Assembly (NCBI GenBank): GCA_013399305.1
Contig: VXAI01000137.1
Span: 1,379,336 to 1,443,335 of the forward strand
Direction: 5' to 3'
DNA length: 64,000 bases
DNA from: Rostratula benghalensis
Lineage: Eukaryota > Chordata > Aves > Charadriiformes > Rostratulidae
Program-made: the position numbers and the translations under genes
In this document: piece by piece, positions 34,134 through 45,157 of the stretch
Numbering within the stretch: position 1 is the first letter of the stretch
Layout: each line of letters starts with the position of its first letter
The notes under the pieces: generated by a model
Told to the model about the DNA's origin: nothing
Databases searched by the model: none
Seen by the model: the letters and a program-made list of their open reading frames with translations, nothing else

Positions 34134-34480
34134 TAAATTGAGCCTTCCAGAGGATAAGACCTGGGACTTGGGGGTGCTGATGGAGGAGAAGCTGGACATG
34201 AGCAGGCAGTGTGCTCTTGCAGCCCAGAAGAACAATCACATCCTGGGCCGCATCAAAAGATGCGTTGCCAGCAGATCCAGAGAGGTGATTCTGCCACTTT
34301 GCTCTGGTGAGACCTCACCTGGAGTCCTGTGTGCAGGTCTGGAGCCCTCAAGATAAGAAGGACATGGACCTGATGGAGCAGGTCCAGAGGAGGACCACAA
34401 AGATGACCAGGGGGTTGGAGCACCTTTGCTACGAGGACAGGCTGAGGGAGCTGTGGTTGTTCAGTCTGGAGAGGAGGAGT
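34134..34480 (+). mobile_element. CR1 LINE fragment, type B, 3' end missing
   Basis: GACTTGGGGGTGCTGATGGA, GAAGCTGGACATGAGCAGGC, GTGTGCAGGTCTGGAGCCCT, then CTGAGGGAGCTGTGGTTGTT and an abrupt stop at GAGAGGAGG. Unusual here because it keeps a middle part of ORF2 and lacks the tail, the reverse of normal 5' truncation. Confidence 0.88.
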
Positions 34481-35175
34481 TGACCAGTTCCTGAGCCACC
34501 GAGTGGTCCATCCCTCACCTGTCTCTCCATTTTAGATACAATAGAGTCCAACTGATTAAAAAAAAATAAAAAAAATTAAAAATCTTATCAGCTGATGTTA
34601 CTCAGAAGTTAAAATAAATGAGGGGATAAGGGGGAATAAGGGCACATGACACCTCTTTGTTGTCCTGCTGTACATTTGAAAACAGGTTGGAAGGTTTGGG
34701 TTTTTGATTGTTTTCTGTATGTAGTTGGGATAGCCCTCCTGTAGTTTTGGCAGGTGAGTATCAGTAACTGCAACACTCCCAACCGAGACTTGCAGTGGAC
34801 CCTGAGTCCAAAGTAGAATTCCTTCTTTATGCTTCTTTGGAAGTAATAAATCAGAATATATTTCTTATGTTGTGCTCTGCCTATTTTAATGACTCTGGAA
34901 AGATGATAACCAAGGGATAACTTTTCCCTTGCATTAGTTCAGTAGCATAGTAAGAAAGCTCTGAAACATCTGGAAGTTGGGAAATTAATAAACCACAATA
35001 TTAATGGCTTCTTTTTTTATTTTCCCAAAGTGCTTAGTTCTGTACTGAACACCAAACAGACAGGTTGACGGTTGACCAGAAATAAACTTGACTTGGTGAA
35101 GTGCACAGACTAATTGGAGTGACCACACAAAAAAAAAGATATTTGGAATTTATCTATAATCTTTTTTGTCTTTAG
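34481..35175. other. End of intron 1, unique
   Basis: AT-rich, with an A-rich tract at 34559-34583. Leads to the exon 2 acceptor. Confidence 0.5.
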
Positions 35176-35365
35176 GACTTTATCTACCAGTGATGATGTT
35201 GAGGATCGAGAGACTGAAAAAGGCCGCCTGGAAGAAGCTTATGAGAAGTGTGACCGGGATTTGGATGAGCTGATTGTCCAGCACTACACCGAGCTCACCA
35301 CTGCCATCCGCACCTACCAGAGCATCACCGAGCGCATCACCAACTCCCGCAACAAGATCAAACAG
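35176..35365 (+). CDS. EXOC4: EXOC4 exon 2
   Basis: 190 bases, residues 29-92. It starts G|ACTTTATCTACC ([17 protein letters not shown]) and ends NSRNKIKQ. The acceptor is TTTTTTGTCTTTAG and the donor CAG|GTGAAG (phase 0). The peptide contains [19 protein letters not shown], a charged helical, coiled-coil-like stretch typical of the Sec8 N-terminus. It differs from human Sec8 at very few positions from memory (T for N in DRETEKG). A CR1 fragment sits about 260 bases downstream on the opposite strand and does not touch the splice site. Confidence 0.97.
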
Positions 35366-35623
35366 GTGAAGAATTAACTTTTCTGTGCATTTCTGGGTCT
35401 GCATCCCCATGGATGCCTCTACTGGGGGTACAAATCTGTGTACCTCCTCTGTCTCTTTCTTCTCTGCTGTCCTCTTAGTAGTGTAATGGTGTAAGCTCCT
35501 GTTTTAACCTTTTGTTTCTCTCTCCCCTTTTCTAGATGCTTGCTGTCATTCTGAACTAAACTGAAAAATGAATTGAGATTGCTGTTTTGCCATAATTCTG
35601 AAGTAGCCTTAATTTTTTCAAGT

Positions 35624-35892
35624 CGTAGAATCATAGAATGGTTTGGGTTGGAAGGGAAACCTTAAAGACCATCCAGTTCCAACCCCCCTGCCCTGGGCAG
35701 GGACACCTCCCACCAGACCAGGTTGCTCAAAGCCCTGGTCTCGAACCCCTCCAGGGATGAGGCAGCCACAGCTTCTCTGGGCAACCTGGGCCAGGGTCTC
35801 AGAACTCTCCCAGGAAAGAATTTCTTCCTCATATCTAATCCAAATTTCTCCTCTTTCAGTTTAAAACCATTGCCCCTCATCTTACCGCTGTG
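35624..35892 (-). mobile_element. CR1 LINE fragment, type B, near exon 2
   Basis: CGTAGAATCATAGAATGGTT, CACCTCCCACCAGACCAGGT, GGCAGCCACAGCTTCTCTGG, ending ATTGCCCCTCATCTTACCGC. Lies 258 bases after the exon 2 donor, antisense to EXOC4. Confidence 0.93.
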
Positions 35893-38135
35893 GCGTCATT
35901 GGGAGCAGAGAATCCAGTCCTAATACAGTGTCTTCTGAAGCAGTGTCTTTTCCCCAGGATCTCTCTTGTTTGAGCACACAAGGGATTAAAAAAGTGAAAT
36001 GAGAGGTGAATACAAAGCACAAAGCTTTATGGTGCCCCCTGTTTCTGATTGTCTGGGTGTGTTGCTATCAGGTTTTTGAAGCTGAAGGGCTTCTAAGCTC
36101 ACACCTCTCCAGCTAATCTGTTTGTGTTTTGATACGTTGGCCTCCAACCACCTCCTGAACAGTCTGAGCGCTTCCTCAGCTTGCTTTTCACTCGGAGAAT
36201 ATGAATTTTGGTGCAATTTCCAAACTCAGTTGTGTTGTGTGAATGTACATGAACTCTGTGCCCCCGTATCGTGCTGTATTCCGAGTGCTCACACTTGGGG
36301 AACGTGCCAGTAAACAGCTCTGGTGCTCTTTGTTGTGGACTTCTTCCATCTGCTCCCTCCCTGCAGCGCTAGATTACTTGTTTGGACTCATGTCCTATCT
36401 TTTATTTCTGTATAGCTTGTTGTACCTAAACTTTGCACACCAGGCACCAAATCTATTTCTTTTTTTTAAATTTTTTTTTTCTTGGCTCTGCGGAGGTCTC
36501 ATCTCCAACCCTGTGGCAGCAATGCTTTAGGAGCAGTTGGCTTTCACCCTCATGGGGTGACGTGCTGACCCTCTTGGCTTTTAAAATTCATTTAGCATTT
36601 TGAAAGAAAATGAGACCATTCTGATGCTTTCCAAGGGTAAGAGTTCATTCTGAGATTTATGTACGAAGCTCAGCGCTTTGAAAGCAGAGATCAATTGCGG
36701 TAAATTTGAAATAAACTGTAGCCAGTGGCCTATTTTCACGCAGCACACTAAGCTTTGGAGAGGTCAAAACAAACATAGGGGTGTGACCTTGTGGTCCCAC
36801 CTAAAAGAATGACTCTAAGGGTGAAGGACCTTTTGATATTTAAGTTTTCTTATTAGTTTTGGTCAATACGTATTGAAGTGGCGTTGACCTAATCTCACGG
36901 GAGGCCCCAGATCTGGTTTGTCATCAATCTGTATTACACTTTCTGACTTTCTTTTGATGTTTCCCTCTTAGGGAAGGTGGATGAAGGCACAAGCGTTTAC
37001 CTGCTTTAGGAATCGTGGAAGTGATAGATAGTCCAGATCCCTGTGTGTACCCACCTTTTTTTAGTCAATTCTTATCTGAATTCCTGCTGGGTAAGGCTTG
37101 ATTTTGAATGTAGCTCTAGAGGTGTTACCACTGTAAAACTGAATTAGGGAGTAGAAAGAATTTAGGCCTAACACAGGGAGGTTCTTTCTTTGAGATTTGC
37201 TGTTCACCCCTGCTCCCAAATGCAGATGGAGTTGCTGCTCTTTCCTGCGAGGGCAGGAATAGGAATGTCTTGTGAGATTCCCTCTGGCCCCGTGGTTGTT
37301 TCGCTGACCTAATTTGGCTGTACAGAACAGCCGTCCACTGATGAGGTGTGCTGGGTCACTGAAACATTTTAAATTAAGGTATTGAACAGGGATTAGGTCT
37401 GAAATGAATTCTGTACCCATTTGAGTTTGCCTCTGCTTTCGCAGCCAGTTATGACACCCTTCCATTAGCCTTGCTGTTGGCTTGTGGATTTTTGTGGTGT
37501 TCTTATCAGAAGGACATTTCAGAGAGCAGTATTACTGTATTGAAATCTTAGTCTCTTTGGACTGTAGGCTGGTTTATGTAGCTGTTGTTACTTGCTGTTT
37601 GTGTTTTGGTCCATCTATGCATTTCACATGTTTTGTGTTGGTGTGTTTTTTTTTTTTTCAAACTGCCCTTAGATGGACAAAGTAGGAGAATGTACAGCTG
37701 AAGTGGGATTTCCGGAGTGCTTTGAAAGCTCATTATTTAAAAATAAATTGAAGAGCCGGCTTCTGAGAGTCTCTTCATGTGTAATTCAGTGAGAGTTCAG
37801 CCTGAGAAAAGGTTGGGCCCTAAGTATTCATAACTTATTGCAAAAACAAGAGTGGTGTGAAAGCTGTGTGCGAAGCTGTGTTGTTAATTGCTTCCACATT
37901 TTAATATGTATTACTGAGTTGCATTATGCAAGAAAAGCTAGGTTATACTGACCTTATCAGAGGGTATGGGCAGAACCTGAAAGCAGAGAACATAGGCTGA
38001 AGTTCTGCTGTGTGAGCAGAAAAAGGAAAAGAAAAAAAACTCTTGATGTTTCCAGAATGGGGTTAAAATGGTGGAGACTTTGCCACTTAGAGGATGGGGT
38101 GAGGGTTGGAAACAGACTGAGTGGTAAATACCGAG
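35893..38135. other. Intron 2, unique
   Basis: No exon or recognised repeat apart from short A/T runs (T10 at 36470-36480, T13 at 37647-37659). Confidence 0.5.
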
Positions 38136-38427
38136 CTGCTTCTCTGGGCACAGGTGATAGGACAAGAGGAAAAAGCCTTAAGTTGCACCAGGGAAGGCTC
38201 AGATTGGAAATTAGGCAAAATTATTGCACTTCAAGGGTTATCAAGCCTTGGAATGGGCTGCCCAGGGAAGGGGTTGAGGCACTGTCCCTGGAGGGATTCA
38301 AAAGATGGGTTGACATAGTTCTGAGTGACATGGTTTAGTGATGATTTTTAATCAGAGTTAGGTTGATGGTTGGACTAAATGATCTCAAAGGTCCCTTCCA
38401 ACCCAGACAATTCTGTGATTCTATGAT
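38136..38427 (+). mobile_element. CR1 LINE fragment, type D
   Basis: GCTGCTTCTCTGGGCACAGG, TTAAGTTGCACCAGGGAAGG, CTTGGAATGGGCTGCCCAGG, then AGTTAGGTTGATGGTTGGAC and the tail ACAATTCTGTGATTCTATGA. Confidence 0.93.
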
Positions 38428-39013
38428 AGAAAGGCCTTGATAAATAATGGAAATTACAAATTGAACTGTATTTTAACTGCTGTTTGTTCCATATCATACC
38501 TCTTAAAAATAAAGTAAAATAAAATTAGAATTGGTATTGCTCAAGGTAGTAAGAAAGTCATGTTTCAAGAAACGGACACCAAACTTGAAGGAAGTAGGAG
38601 ATGTGTCAAAAGATTTAATAGGCAGATGGAAAATGTTGACAGCAGAAAAATTAGTAGTGGCTTATTTGCTTTTGCTGAAAATTGGATCCTTGCTATATGC
38701 CAAAGTGCTGAACTGATTTTTGGAAAAAGTGCAAGTAAGTCTTTGATCATGGTTGCAGGATCCTGCATTTGTACAAGTTATTCAGTTAAATTTTCCTTAG
38801 TGATACAAACCTTGTACTAAAAAACATTTAACTATGAAAGCCGTTCTGATGTGTATGTTTCCCTTCAAGGGAAAAAGCAGAAAGTTTAAGGAACTTGGAT
38901 TTGGTTATGATATTGTGATATTTTTGGAAATCTCTAATAAGGTAAACATGGGGAAGGGCTGATCTGTGTTAGAAGAGCCAGATCTGATTAATCTTTTTAC
39001 CTGCTGCTTCTAG
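38428..39013. other. End of intron 2, unique
   Basis: No recognised element; the 86-codon open frame at 38560 has no domain or splice support. Ends in the exon 3 acceptor. Confidence 0.5.
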
Positions 39014-39208
39014 GTGAAGGAGAACCTGCTCTCGTGCAAGATGCTCCTGCATTGCAAGCGGGATGAATTGCGCAAGCTCTGGATTGAGGGGATTGAGCAC
39101 AAACATGTCCTGAATTTGCTGGATGAGATAGAGAACATCAAGCAGGTGCCTCAGAAGCTGGAGCAGTGCATGGCCAGCAAGCGCTACCTCAATGCGACAG
39201 ACATGCTG
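39014..39208 (+). CDS. EXOC4: EXOC4 exon 3
   Basis: 195 bases, 65 codons, residues 93-157, both ends phase 0. It reads [19 protein letters not shown] through [19 protein letters not shown] to [11 protein letters not shown]. The acceptor is CTGCTGCTTCTAG and the donor CTG|GTAAGA. Human Sec8 has SKHYLSATDML here, so two conservative changes are visible. This is the core of the N-terminal helical bundle. The frame stays open for 79 codons past the donor, so retention of intron 3 would add a tail before a stop near 39443; I treat that as chance. Confidence 0.97.
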
Positions 39209-39396
39209 GTAAGATGTGGGGCCTCGTGCTGGGCCAGTCAGTACCCACCAGAAAGACACTGGTCATCTGTCTGGTCTTCTGCACAAGGCTCTGGTCTTAT
39301 TTGCTTCTTTTTCTGCTTAGTTTCTTCTTTGTCATTTGATGCTTTCTTCTACTGGAATTTCCTGTACAAGAATTTGCAGGAAATTCCTGAATTTTC

Positions 39397-39458
39397 GGGA
39401 CAAGAGGAAATGGGACCAAACTTGAACAGAGGAAGTTCCATCTAAACATGAGGAGGAA
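39397..39458 (+). mobile_element. CR1 internal fragment, type A, very short
   Basis: GGGACAAGAGGAAATGGGAC, AACTTGAACAGAGGAAGTTC, CATCTAAACATGAGGAGGAA. It matches CR1 around the NMRRNFF codons and lacks both ends. It lies about 190 bases after the exon 3 donor, in the sense orientation. Confidence 0.85.
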
Positions 39459-39620
39459 TATGTTTTAGAAATGGTTTGCAATGTACCTATTTGTGATATC
39501 TAACTGGTTAGCAATACATGGTGTATGCAGGGTTGTTATTTATACACTTTGTGTGTAGGTAAGGTTGCCCAAGGCTATGAGATAGAGCCAATATGAGACC
39601 TCATTGAAGTATGAGTATTT

Positions 39621-40019
39621 ACAGGCTGAGGGAGCTGGGGTTTTTTCAGCCTGGAGAAGAGGAGGATCCAGGGAGACCTCATAGCAGCCTTCCAGTACCT
39701 GAAGGGGCTACAGGAAGGCTGGGGAGGGTCTGTTTACAAAGGCCTGCAGTGACAGGATGAGGGGCAATGGCTTGAAGTTGGAGAAGAGCAGATTTAGACT
39801 GGATATTAGGGATAGGTTCTTTGCTATGAGGGTGGTGGAGCACTGGACCAGGTTGCCCAGGGAGGTGGTTGAGGCCCCTTCCCTGGAGATATTCAAGGGG
39901 AGGGTGGATGAGGCCCTGGGCAACCTGGTCTGGTTTGGGGTGTCCCTGCTGACTGTGGGGAGGTTAGACTAGATAACCCTTGAGGTCCCTTCCAGCCTGG
40001 ACCATTCTATGATTCTATA
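39621..40019 (+). mobile_element. CR1 LINE fragment, type C, well preserved
   Basis: ACAGGCTGAGGGAGCTGGGG to CCATTCTATGATTCTAT. Open from 39757 for 71 codons (RFRLDIRDRFFAMRVVEHWT, EIFKGRVDEALGNLVWFGVS). Close to the nested copy at 13389-13828. Confidence 0.94.
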
Positions 40020-40958
40020 AAACCAGCATCCTACCTGCATTTGGAGCTTTTTCCACAGCCAACAATCATTGCAGGCTCATTGGCTTTTGCCATCTTCCGT
40101 TAAGGCTGTCTCTGCGAGGCTGTGATGTTGTAATCACTCACTGGCTGCAGGATAATTCCTTTCTCCTTTCATATGATATGAATATTATGGAAAATAATTA
40201 CTAACCTGTCAGGGGTGCAACGTGCATACAGATCTCTCTATCCTTTTGTTTCATTCCTGAAGGTAAACAGATGCTCGTGGCTTACGAAAAAAGCCCAAAA
40301 GTGTGAGCTGACAAGGAGTTTGTATCCCTCCTGTTGAAATTGGAGCACTGATTAATATTGTTGCCTGTAGCCTTGTGATATGTAGAGTTGAAATTAGACC
40401 TTTGCAGTCATCGTGTGAGTTTGATGCAAGTGCTCTAATGGCATAATTTCTGGTTCCTGCATCGCATTTTTGCAGCCCAGTCTTTGTATTCCACTCACAT
40501 TAATTGAAGTAATTTTGCCACTGAAGCGTGTTTCAAACCTCTGCATTTAAATTGAAATTTTAATTCCCTTATTGTTTGGAAAAGACGGCTGAAGATGGCT
40601 TGTTACAGGTTTCATTATCACTCAAAACTCTCCAGCTGCTGGTTCTAATGTGCAATGACTGAGTAATGCTGGGAAGAATTGTTAATAAAAGAATGGCAGC
40701 TTTTCCCAGTAGTCTGAACACAATGCAAAAAGGTATTTTCTGACAGCTTACATTTGTATGAAGTTAAAAAATTTAAGTGGCAGCTTTTTTTTTGTTTCTG
40801 ATTCTGTATCCATCTAGACTAGCCCGGAGGAGCTTCAGATATCGTGTGCTGGGCTTCTGTGTTCCTCCAGCATCTTGATAACACAGCCTCCCGTCAGCGG
40901 AGCTGCTGGGATCAGGGCTGCTGTTCTGTAGCTGCACTTTATGCTGCTCATGTGAAAA
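40020..40958. other. Intron 3, unique
   Basis: No exon or recognised repeat. 40430-40580 is A/T-rich with CATTAATTGAAGTAATTTTG, the look of a conserved noncoding element, but this cannot be judged from one genome. Confidence 0.45.
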
Positions 40959-41688
40959 CCACAGAATCCCATGGTGGAAGGGACCTCAAAGATCATCTGC
41001 TCCAACCTATCCCAGCTAAAGCATGGCCTAGGTGTGCTGGCTCAGCACCCTGTCCAGCTGGATCTTGAATGGGTCTGACACTGGAGAATCCACCACATCC
41101 CTGGGGAGATCATTGCAATCTGATTGTTCTCAGGGTGAAAGCTTTTCCTCACGTGTCCAGGGGAAATCTCCCCAGGATTAACTTGTACCCATCACAAAAT
41201 GTAGGGACCTCTGGAGATCATCCAGTCCAACCCTCCTGCCAGAGCAGGTCCACCCAGAACCTGCTGGAGAAGACAGGGCTCCAGGGTGAGATTGTAACAG
41301 ACTTCCAGTGACTCAAGTGACTACAGGATAGATGGAGAGGGACTCTTGATTGGGGAATGTAGTGATAGGACGAGGGGTAATTGTTTTAAGTTGAAAGAGG
41401 GGAGATGTAGCTTAGATACCAGAGGAAATCCTTTGCTGTGAGGGTGGCGAGAGCCTGGCCCAGGTTGCCCAGAGAAGCTGTGGCTGCCCCATCCCTGGAG
41501 GGGTTCAAGACCAGGCTGGATGGGGCTTGGAGCAACCTGGTGTGGTGGGAGGTGTCCCTGCTGATGGCAAGGGTTGAACTGGGTGATCTTTAAGGTCCCT
41601 TCCAACTCTAACCATTCTTTGATTCAATGACCCCTTGTAAAAAGGGAATCTCCATCTCCTTTATAGCCACCCTTTAAGTACTGGAACT
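40959..41688. mobile_element. Cluster of four CR1 pieces in alternating orientation
   Basis: 40959-41194 minus, an older subtype (ACCACAGAATCCCATGGTGG, CATCTGCTCCAACCTATCCC). 41200-41262 minus, type A tail only (GATCATCCAGTCCAACCCTC). 41263-41629 plus, type B (GATGTAGCTTAGATACCAGA, GATCTTTAAGGTCCCTTCCA, TTCTTTGATTCAATGA). 41641-41688 minus, short (CTTTATAGCCACCCTTTAAG). The pieces abut with almost no unique DNA between them. Confidence 0.88.
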
Positions 41689-41933
41689 GGAATGAGACTT
41701 TGGTGAAGCCAGGAGGGTCCAGAACAGACAGAACTCTGGTTTCAGATTGAATAAGTTTCCATTATTTTCAATTTCTGTATATGCTTTTTTAAAAACTATA
41801 AGTTAATATATTTTTCATGGGTTTTTTTACACACTACGTTACTAAAAGTAATGTTCACTCTTATGTGCCAAATGAGTGCAGGTACAGACAGATGAGTGTA
41901 CTTTGTTTAACATTTAACATAAAAAGTAAAAAG

Positions 41934-42295
41934 GAGGAAGAGGAGGCTGAGAGGAGACCACCTTGCTCTCTACAACTCCCTGAAAGGAGGGTGTAGCCAG
42001 GGATGGGTGGTCTCTTCTCCCAAAGAACAGGTGATAAGACAGGAGGAAATGGCCTTGAGTTGTGTCTGGGGAGATTTAGATTACATATTGGGAAAAATTT
42101 CTTCACTGGAAGGGTTGTCAAGCCTCAGAACTGGCTGCCCTGGGCAGTGGTGGAGTCACCTTCCATGGAGATATTTAAAAGCTGGGCAGATGTGGTGCTG
42201 AGGGACATGGTTTACTGGTGGACTTGGCAGTGTTAGCTTGCTGGTTGGGTTTTGATGATCTGAAAGGTCTCCTCCAACTGAAATGATTCTGTGAG
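41934..42295 (+). mobile_element. CR1 LINE fragment, type D
   Basis: GGAAGAGGAGGCTGAGAGGA, CCCTGAAAGGAGGGTGTAGC, GGGGAGATTTAGATTACATA, GATGTGGTGCTGAGGGACAT, ending GATCTGAAAGGTCTCCTCCA and AATGATTCTGTGAG. Confidence 0.93.
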
Positions 42296-43159
42296 CAGGT
42301 GCTGAGAGGGGAATTCTGACACAGAAGGAGCTTCCTAGGAGAAGGCAGTGGGCAGTCTCCAAAGGGACCAGCAGCAGAACCGGTGGCAGAGGCAGGTCTG
42401 GTTGGGGGCACAGCTGGGACTTGGCCTGGAAGCTGAACTCAGTTGCTGGGAGGCAGGAATCCAACTGCTTTTGGAAGAGATGTTTTAGGTGATGTTTAGA
42501 ACATTGTAGGTGAGCCAGAAGTTGAAGCAGGGGACACCTGGATGAGCAGCAGTGGGACAGGACAAGAGGATTCTTGCTTGGAGGAAGCAATTCCATGTCC
42601 CATCCCCCCGGCACTGGGGTGTTTGTTGAAGGGCAGCAGGCTCAGCCCAGTGGTTACTTAATTAACTCAAGTATTGTAGAGGTCTGGGGTGTTTGCCTAA
42701 TTGTTCTGGCTCTAATGTTGACCCAAGAGTTATCCTTAGAGAGAAACGAGTATTTTCCATTTGTTTAAATAAACTAAGAGATGAAATGCTAAAAACAGTT
42801 GAAGGAAGAAGTGTTGTTGAATCAAGTAATTAAAGGTCATGTCATAATACAATTAAATGAAAATTGCTTAGGCTACTGTCTTTGCATTTCCTGGATTTTC
42901 TGTGTCTGACTTGGCAATTTTAATTAACTAATAGTATTTTGTCAAAGTATATAGAGTTTATTTTTTTTTAAAAAAAATCTTATCATTCCAATAGACCGTG
43001 AAACACCCTGAACTTGATTTATGAGTGCGGGAGTTGGGTTCCTCTGGGATGGGATTGTGTCAGGTAACGAAACACCGTGAAACTGCAGAAATATATCCAT
43101 GGGACAGGAGGAAGGATAATTGCTATTTCCAGCTGAAATTTGTTTTGTTAGGAGGAGAC
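42296..43159. other. Intron 3, unique
   Basis: No exon or recognised repeat. Confidence 0.45.
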
Positions 43160-43721
43160 TGGGGAGGTGATCGTCTGCCTGTACTGGGCACTGGTGAGGT
43201 CCCACCTGGAGTGCTGGGTCCAGTTTTGGGCCCCTCACCACAAAAAAAAGACACTGAGGTGCTGGAACGTGTCCAGAGAAGGGCAATGGAGCTGGAGAAT
43301 AAGCCTTATGAGGAGCAGCTGAGGGTGTTCAACCTGGTGTAGAGGAGGCTGAGAGGAGACCTTGCTCTCTACAACACCCTGAAAGGACAGGGTGTAGCTG
43401 GTGGTGGTGGGGAGGTGGGGTAGGGTTGGTGGTATCTTCTCCCAAGTCACAGCCAACAGGACAAGAGAAAGCAGCCTCAAGGTTCTCCGGGGGGGGTGGG
43501 TTCAGATTGGATATTAGGAGAAACTGTGACATGGAAGGGGTGATCAAGCCTTGGAATGGGCTGCCTAGGGAAGGGGTTGAGGCACCGTCCCTGGAGGGAT
43601 TTAAAAGATGGGTTGACAAAGTGCTCAGTGACATGGTTTAGTGATGGATTTATTTTCATCAGAGTTAGGCTGGACTCAATGATCCCAAAGTTTCCTTCCA
43701 ACCGAGACAATTCCACGATTC
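43160..43721 (+). mobile_element. CR1 LINE fragment, type D
   Basis: GGGGAGGTGATCGTCTGCCT, GTCCCACCTGGAGTGCTGGG, GTGTCCAGAGAAGGGCAATG, CTTGGAATGGGCTGCCTAGG, and AGTTAGGCTGGACTCAATGA with tail ACAATTCCACGATTC. Contains a G-rich patch, GGTGGTGGTGGGGAGGTGGG at 43401. Confidence 0.93.
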
Positions 43722-44399
43722 AAAGAAAAATGAAGGTAGGAGGAAGTGAGTATGGAGCCCTTGGACTAGTCTTCACTGCAGTTTAACTTCCCACTGAGTT
43801 GTGTTGTAAAGCTTGGAACCAGTGTGCATCTGTGTTTTACTCCTGAGCACGTCCTTCTCCTTCAGCCTGCCTTTGTCCCAACAAATACAAAGCTGAAGTG
43901 GCAGTAATTTGTTTCTCAAGAAGTAGGCCAAGGAACCCTCCAACACCTACATTTTTTTTTCCCCTTTTTCTTTTCTTTTTCAACGTTAAGGAGTTCTATT
44001 TCAGTCTCCTTATGTTGGGGAAAGAATAATATATGTCTCCTGCTCTGCTTTCTGAAGTGAATAATAGCATCAGGCCTTTCCCAGAGCTGACCATGTCCTT
44101 ATTGTGAATTTGCATTGTTGCTGGTTTGTTTGGTTTCCAGAGTGGAGCTGGTGGCTCTTCTTGTTGGTGTGTTCCATTAAAGGGCTCGTGGTGCAGCACC
44201 CAGCTGTACAGGAGCGGGGATTGCTCTGCAGGTAAATGAGGTCATTATCAATTGTGCTGACGTGGCAAAATTAAAACTCACCGAGTTCCCTGCCAGCATC
44301 CTTGGGATGTGATAAATCTGTGTTTTGCTCAGCTCCAGGGACTGTAAGATCTGCACTGGGTTAATTTTTTAAAGAGCTTTACTTTGTTGTGAACTAGAT

Positions 44400-45157
44400 A
44401 CGGCTGGAGAGCAGCCCTGAGGAGAAGGACGTGGGGGTGTTGGTGGATGAGAAGCTCCACATGAACCAGCAATGTGTGCTGGCAGCTCAGAAAGCTCCCC
44501 CCATCCTGGGTTGCATCCCCAGCAGCGTGGCCAGCAGGGTGAGAGGGGAATCCTCTGGGGAGACCCCCCCTGCGGTGCTGCCTCCAGCTTTGGGGTCACC
44601 AAGATAGGAAGGACACAGACCTGCTGGAGCAGGGCCAGAGGAGACCACAGAGATGCTGGGAGGACTGGAGCCCCTGCTTGACTCTGGTGTGGCCACACCT
44701 GGAGCCCTGTGTCCAGTTTTGAAGTCCTCAGTACAGGTAGCACATGGACCTGTTGGAGTGGGGCCAGAGGAGGCCACAGGGACGCTCCAAATGCTGGACC
44801 TACCCCTTCTGCTGTGAGGACAGGCTGAGAGAGTTGGGGGGGTTCAGCCTGGAGAAGAGAAGGCTCCAGGGAGACCTTAGAGCCCCTTCCAGTCCCTAAA
44901 GGGGGGCTACAGGAGAGATGGAGAGGGACTCTTGGTCAGGGAGTGGAGCCATAGGACAAGTGGGGATGGTTTTAAGTGGAAAGAGGGGAGATTGAGATGA
45001 GATCTCAGGAAGAACTTCTTTGGTGTGAGGGTGGTGAGAGCCTGGGGGTTCAAGGCCAGGTTGGATGGGGCTTTGAGCAACCTGGGCTGGTGGGAGGTGT
45101 CCCTGCCCAGGGATCTGTAAGGTCCTTTCTAACCCAAACCATTCTATGATTCTGTGC
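44400..45157 (+). mobile_element. Chimeric CR1, type B
   Basis: 44400-44670 runs from CGGCTGGAGAGCAGCCCTGA to ATGCTGGGAGGACTGGAGCC. At CCCCTGCTTGACTCTGG (about 44671) it switches back to an upstream ORF2 position and continues as a sequence nearly identical to 52148-52688. Ends GGTCCTTTCTAACCCAAACC and ATTCTATGATTCTGTG. A deletion removes part of the PREAVAA region near 45045. Confidence 0.92.
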
